Assembly (NCBI GenBank): GCA_040752395.1
Contig: JBFMHD010000169.1
Location: 1-6,127 of the forward strand
DNA length: 6,127 bases
Direction of reading: 5' to 3'
DNA from: JBFMHD01 sp040752395 [NCBI: Candidatus Hydrogenedentota bacterium]
GTDB taxonomy: Bacteria; JBFMHD01
The position numbers were made by a program, and so were the translations under genes. This document shows, piece after piece, positions 6,008 through 6,127 of the stretch; positions within the stretch are counted from its first letter, which is position 1; every line of letters begins with the position of its first letter. Below the pieces are notes generated by a model that searched no databases, had not been told where the DNA came from, and saw nothing but the letters and a program-made list of their open reading frames with translations.

Positions 6008-6127
6008 TTTAGCAGAAAATAAGTCAATGGATTTCATTTAAGCAGCCATTTTCAAGGTATTAAATAATGATTCTAATTTTTTATGGTTCACAGGGAAGTG
6101 ATATAAACTATCAAAAATTAATTAGTG

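Larger units (their letters stand above)
5886..6127. other. gene-free upstream region of the fapA operon
   Basis: No coding frame is credible on either strand: all three minus frames entering from the right edge meet stops within about five codons. The stretch is very AT-rich and most likely holds activator sites for the sigma-54 promoter. A loose sigma-70-like pair (TTGACT, then TATAGT after 15 bases, near 6031-6005 minus) is visible, but the spacing is poor and I do not call it a promoter. Confidence 0.6.

Overview
This is an AT-rich window with every supported gene on the minus strand. No gene places it taxonomically. A PorV/PorQ-type outer-membrane protein, a secreted protein with a type IX-like C-terminal domain, sigma-54-type promoters and FapA together suggest a diderm, Gram-negative bacterium. 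It could come from one of the poorly cultured candidate phyla (Omnitrophota- or Desantisbacteria-like groups) rather than a classical Bacteroidetes genome. That placement is inference only.

Reading along the minus strand from the right edge: 5886-6127 holds no gene, only upstream promoter DNA with two short inverted repeats. A sigma-54 promoter (5856-5885) precedes a two-gene operon. The first gene encodes an unrecognised 80-aa helical protein (5584-5826). The second is fapA, a full-length DUF342 protein (4062-5603), which overlaps the first by 20 bases. Next is a 336-base gap holding a long hairpin, a second sigma-54 promoter (3876-3905), a possible small leader ORF and a degenerate GAAGCAA repeat.

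The second operon encodes a 784-aa secreted protein (1371-3725) and a PorV/PorQ-like beta-barrel protein (415-1365). The secreted protein has a signal peptide, seven FG-GAP/VCBS calcium-binding repeats forming a probable seven-bladed propeller, a Thr/Ala-rich linker, Ig-like regions, and a C-terminal domain like FlgD or type IX sorting domains. The two genes are joined by a TAATG stop/start overlap. Last, 99-284 is a decayed remnant of a family 2 glycosyltransferase.

The most notable observation is that both operons start with nearly the same 30-bp promoter module. The match covers the -24/-12 element and also a shared 9-mer at the expected transcription start (22 of 30 bases identical). This suggests that one sigma-54 enhancer-binding protein co-regulates FapA and a dedicated cargo/PorV-like pair as part of one cell-surface programme.
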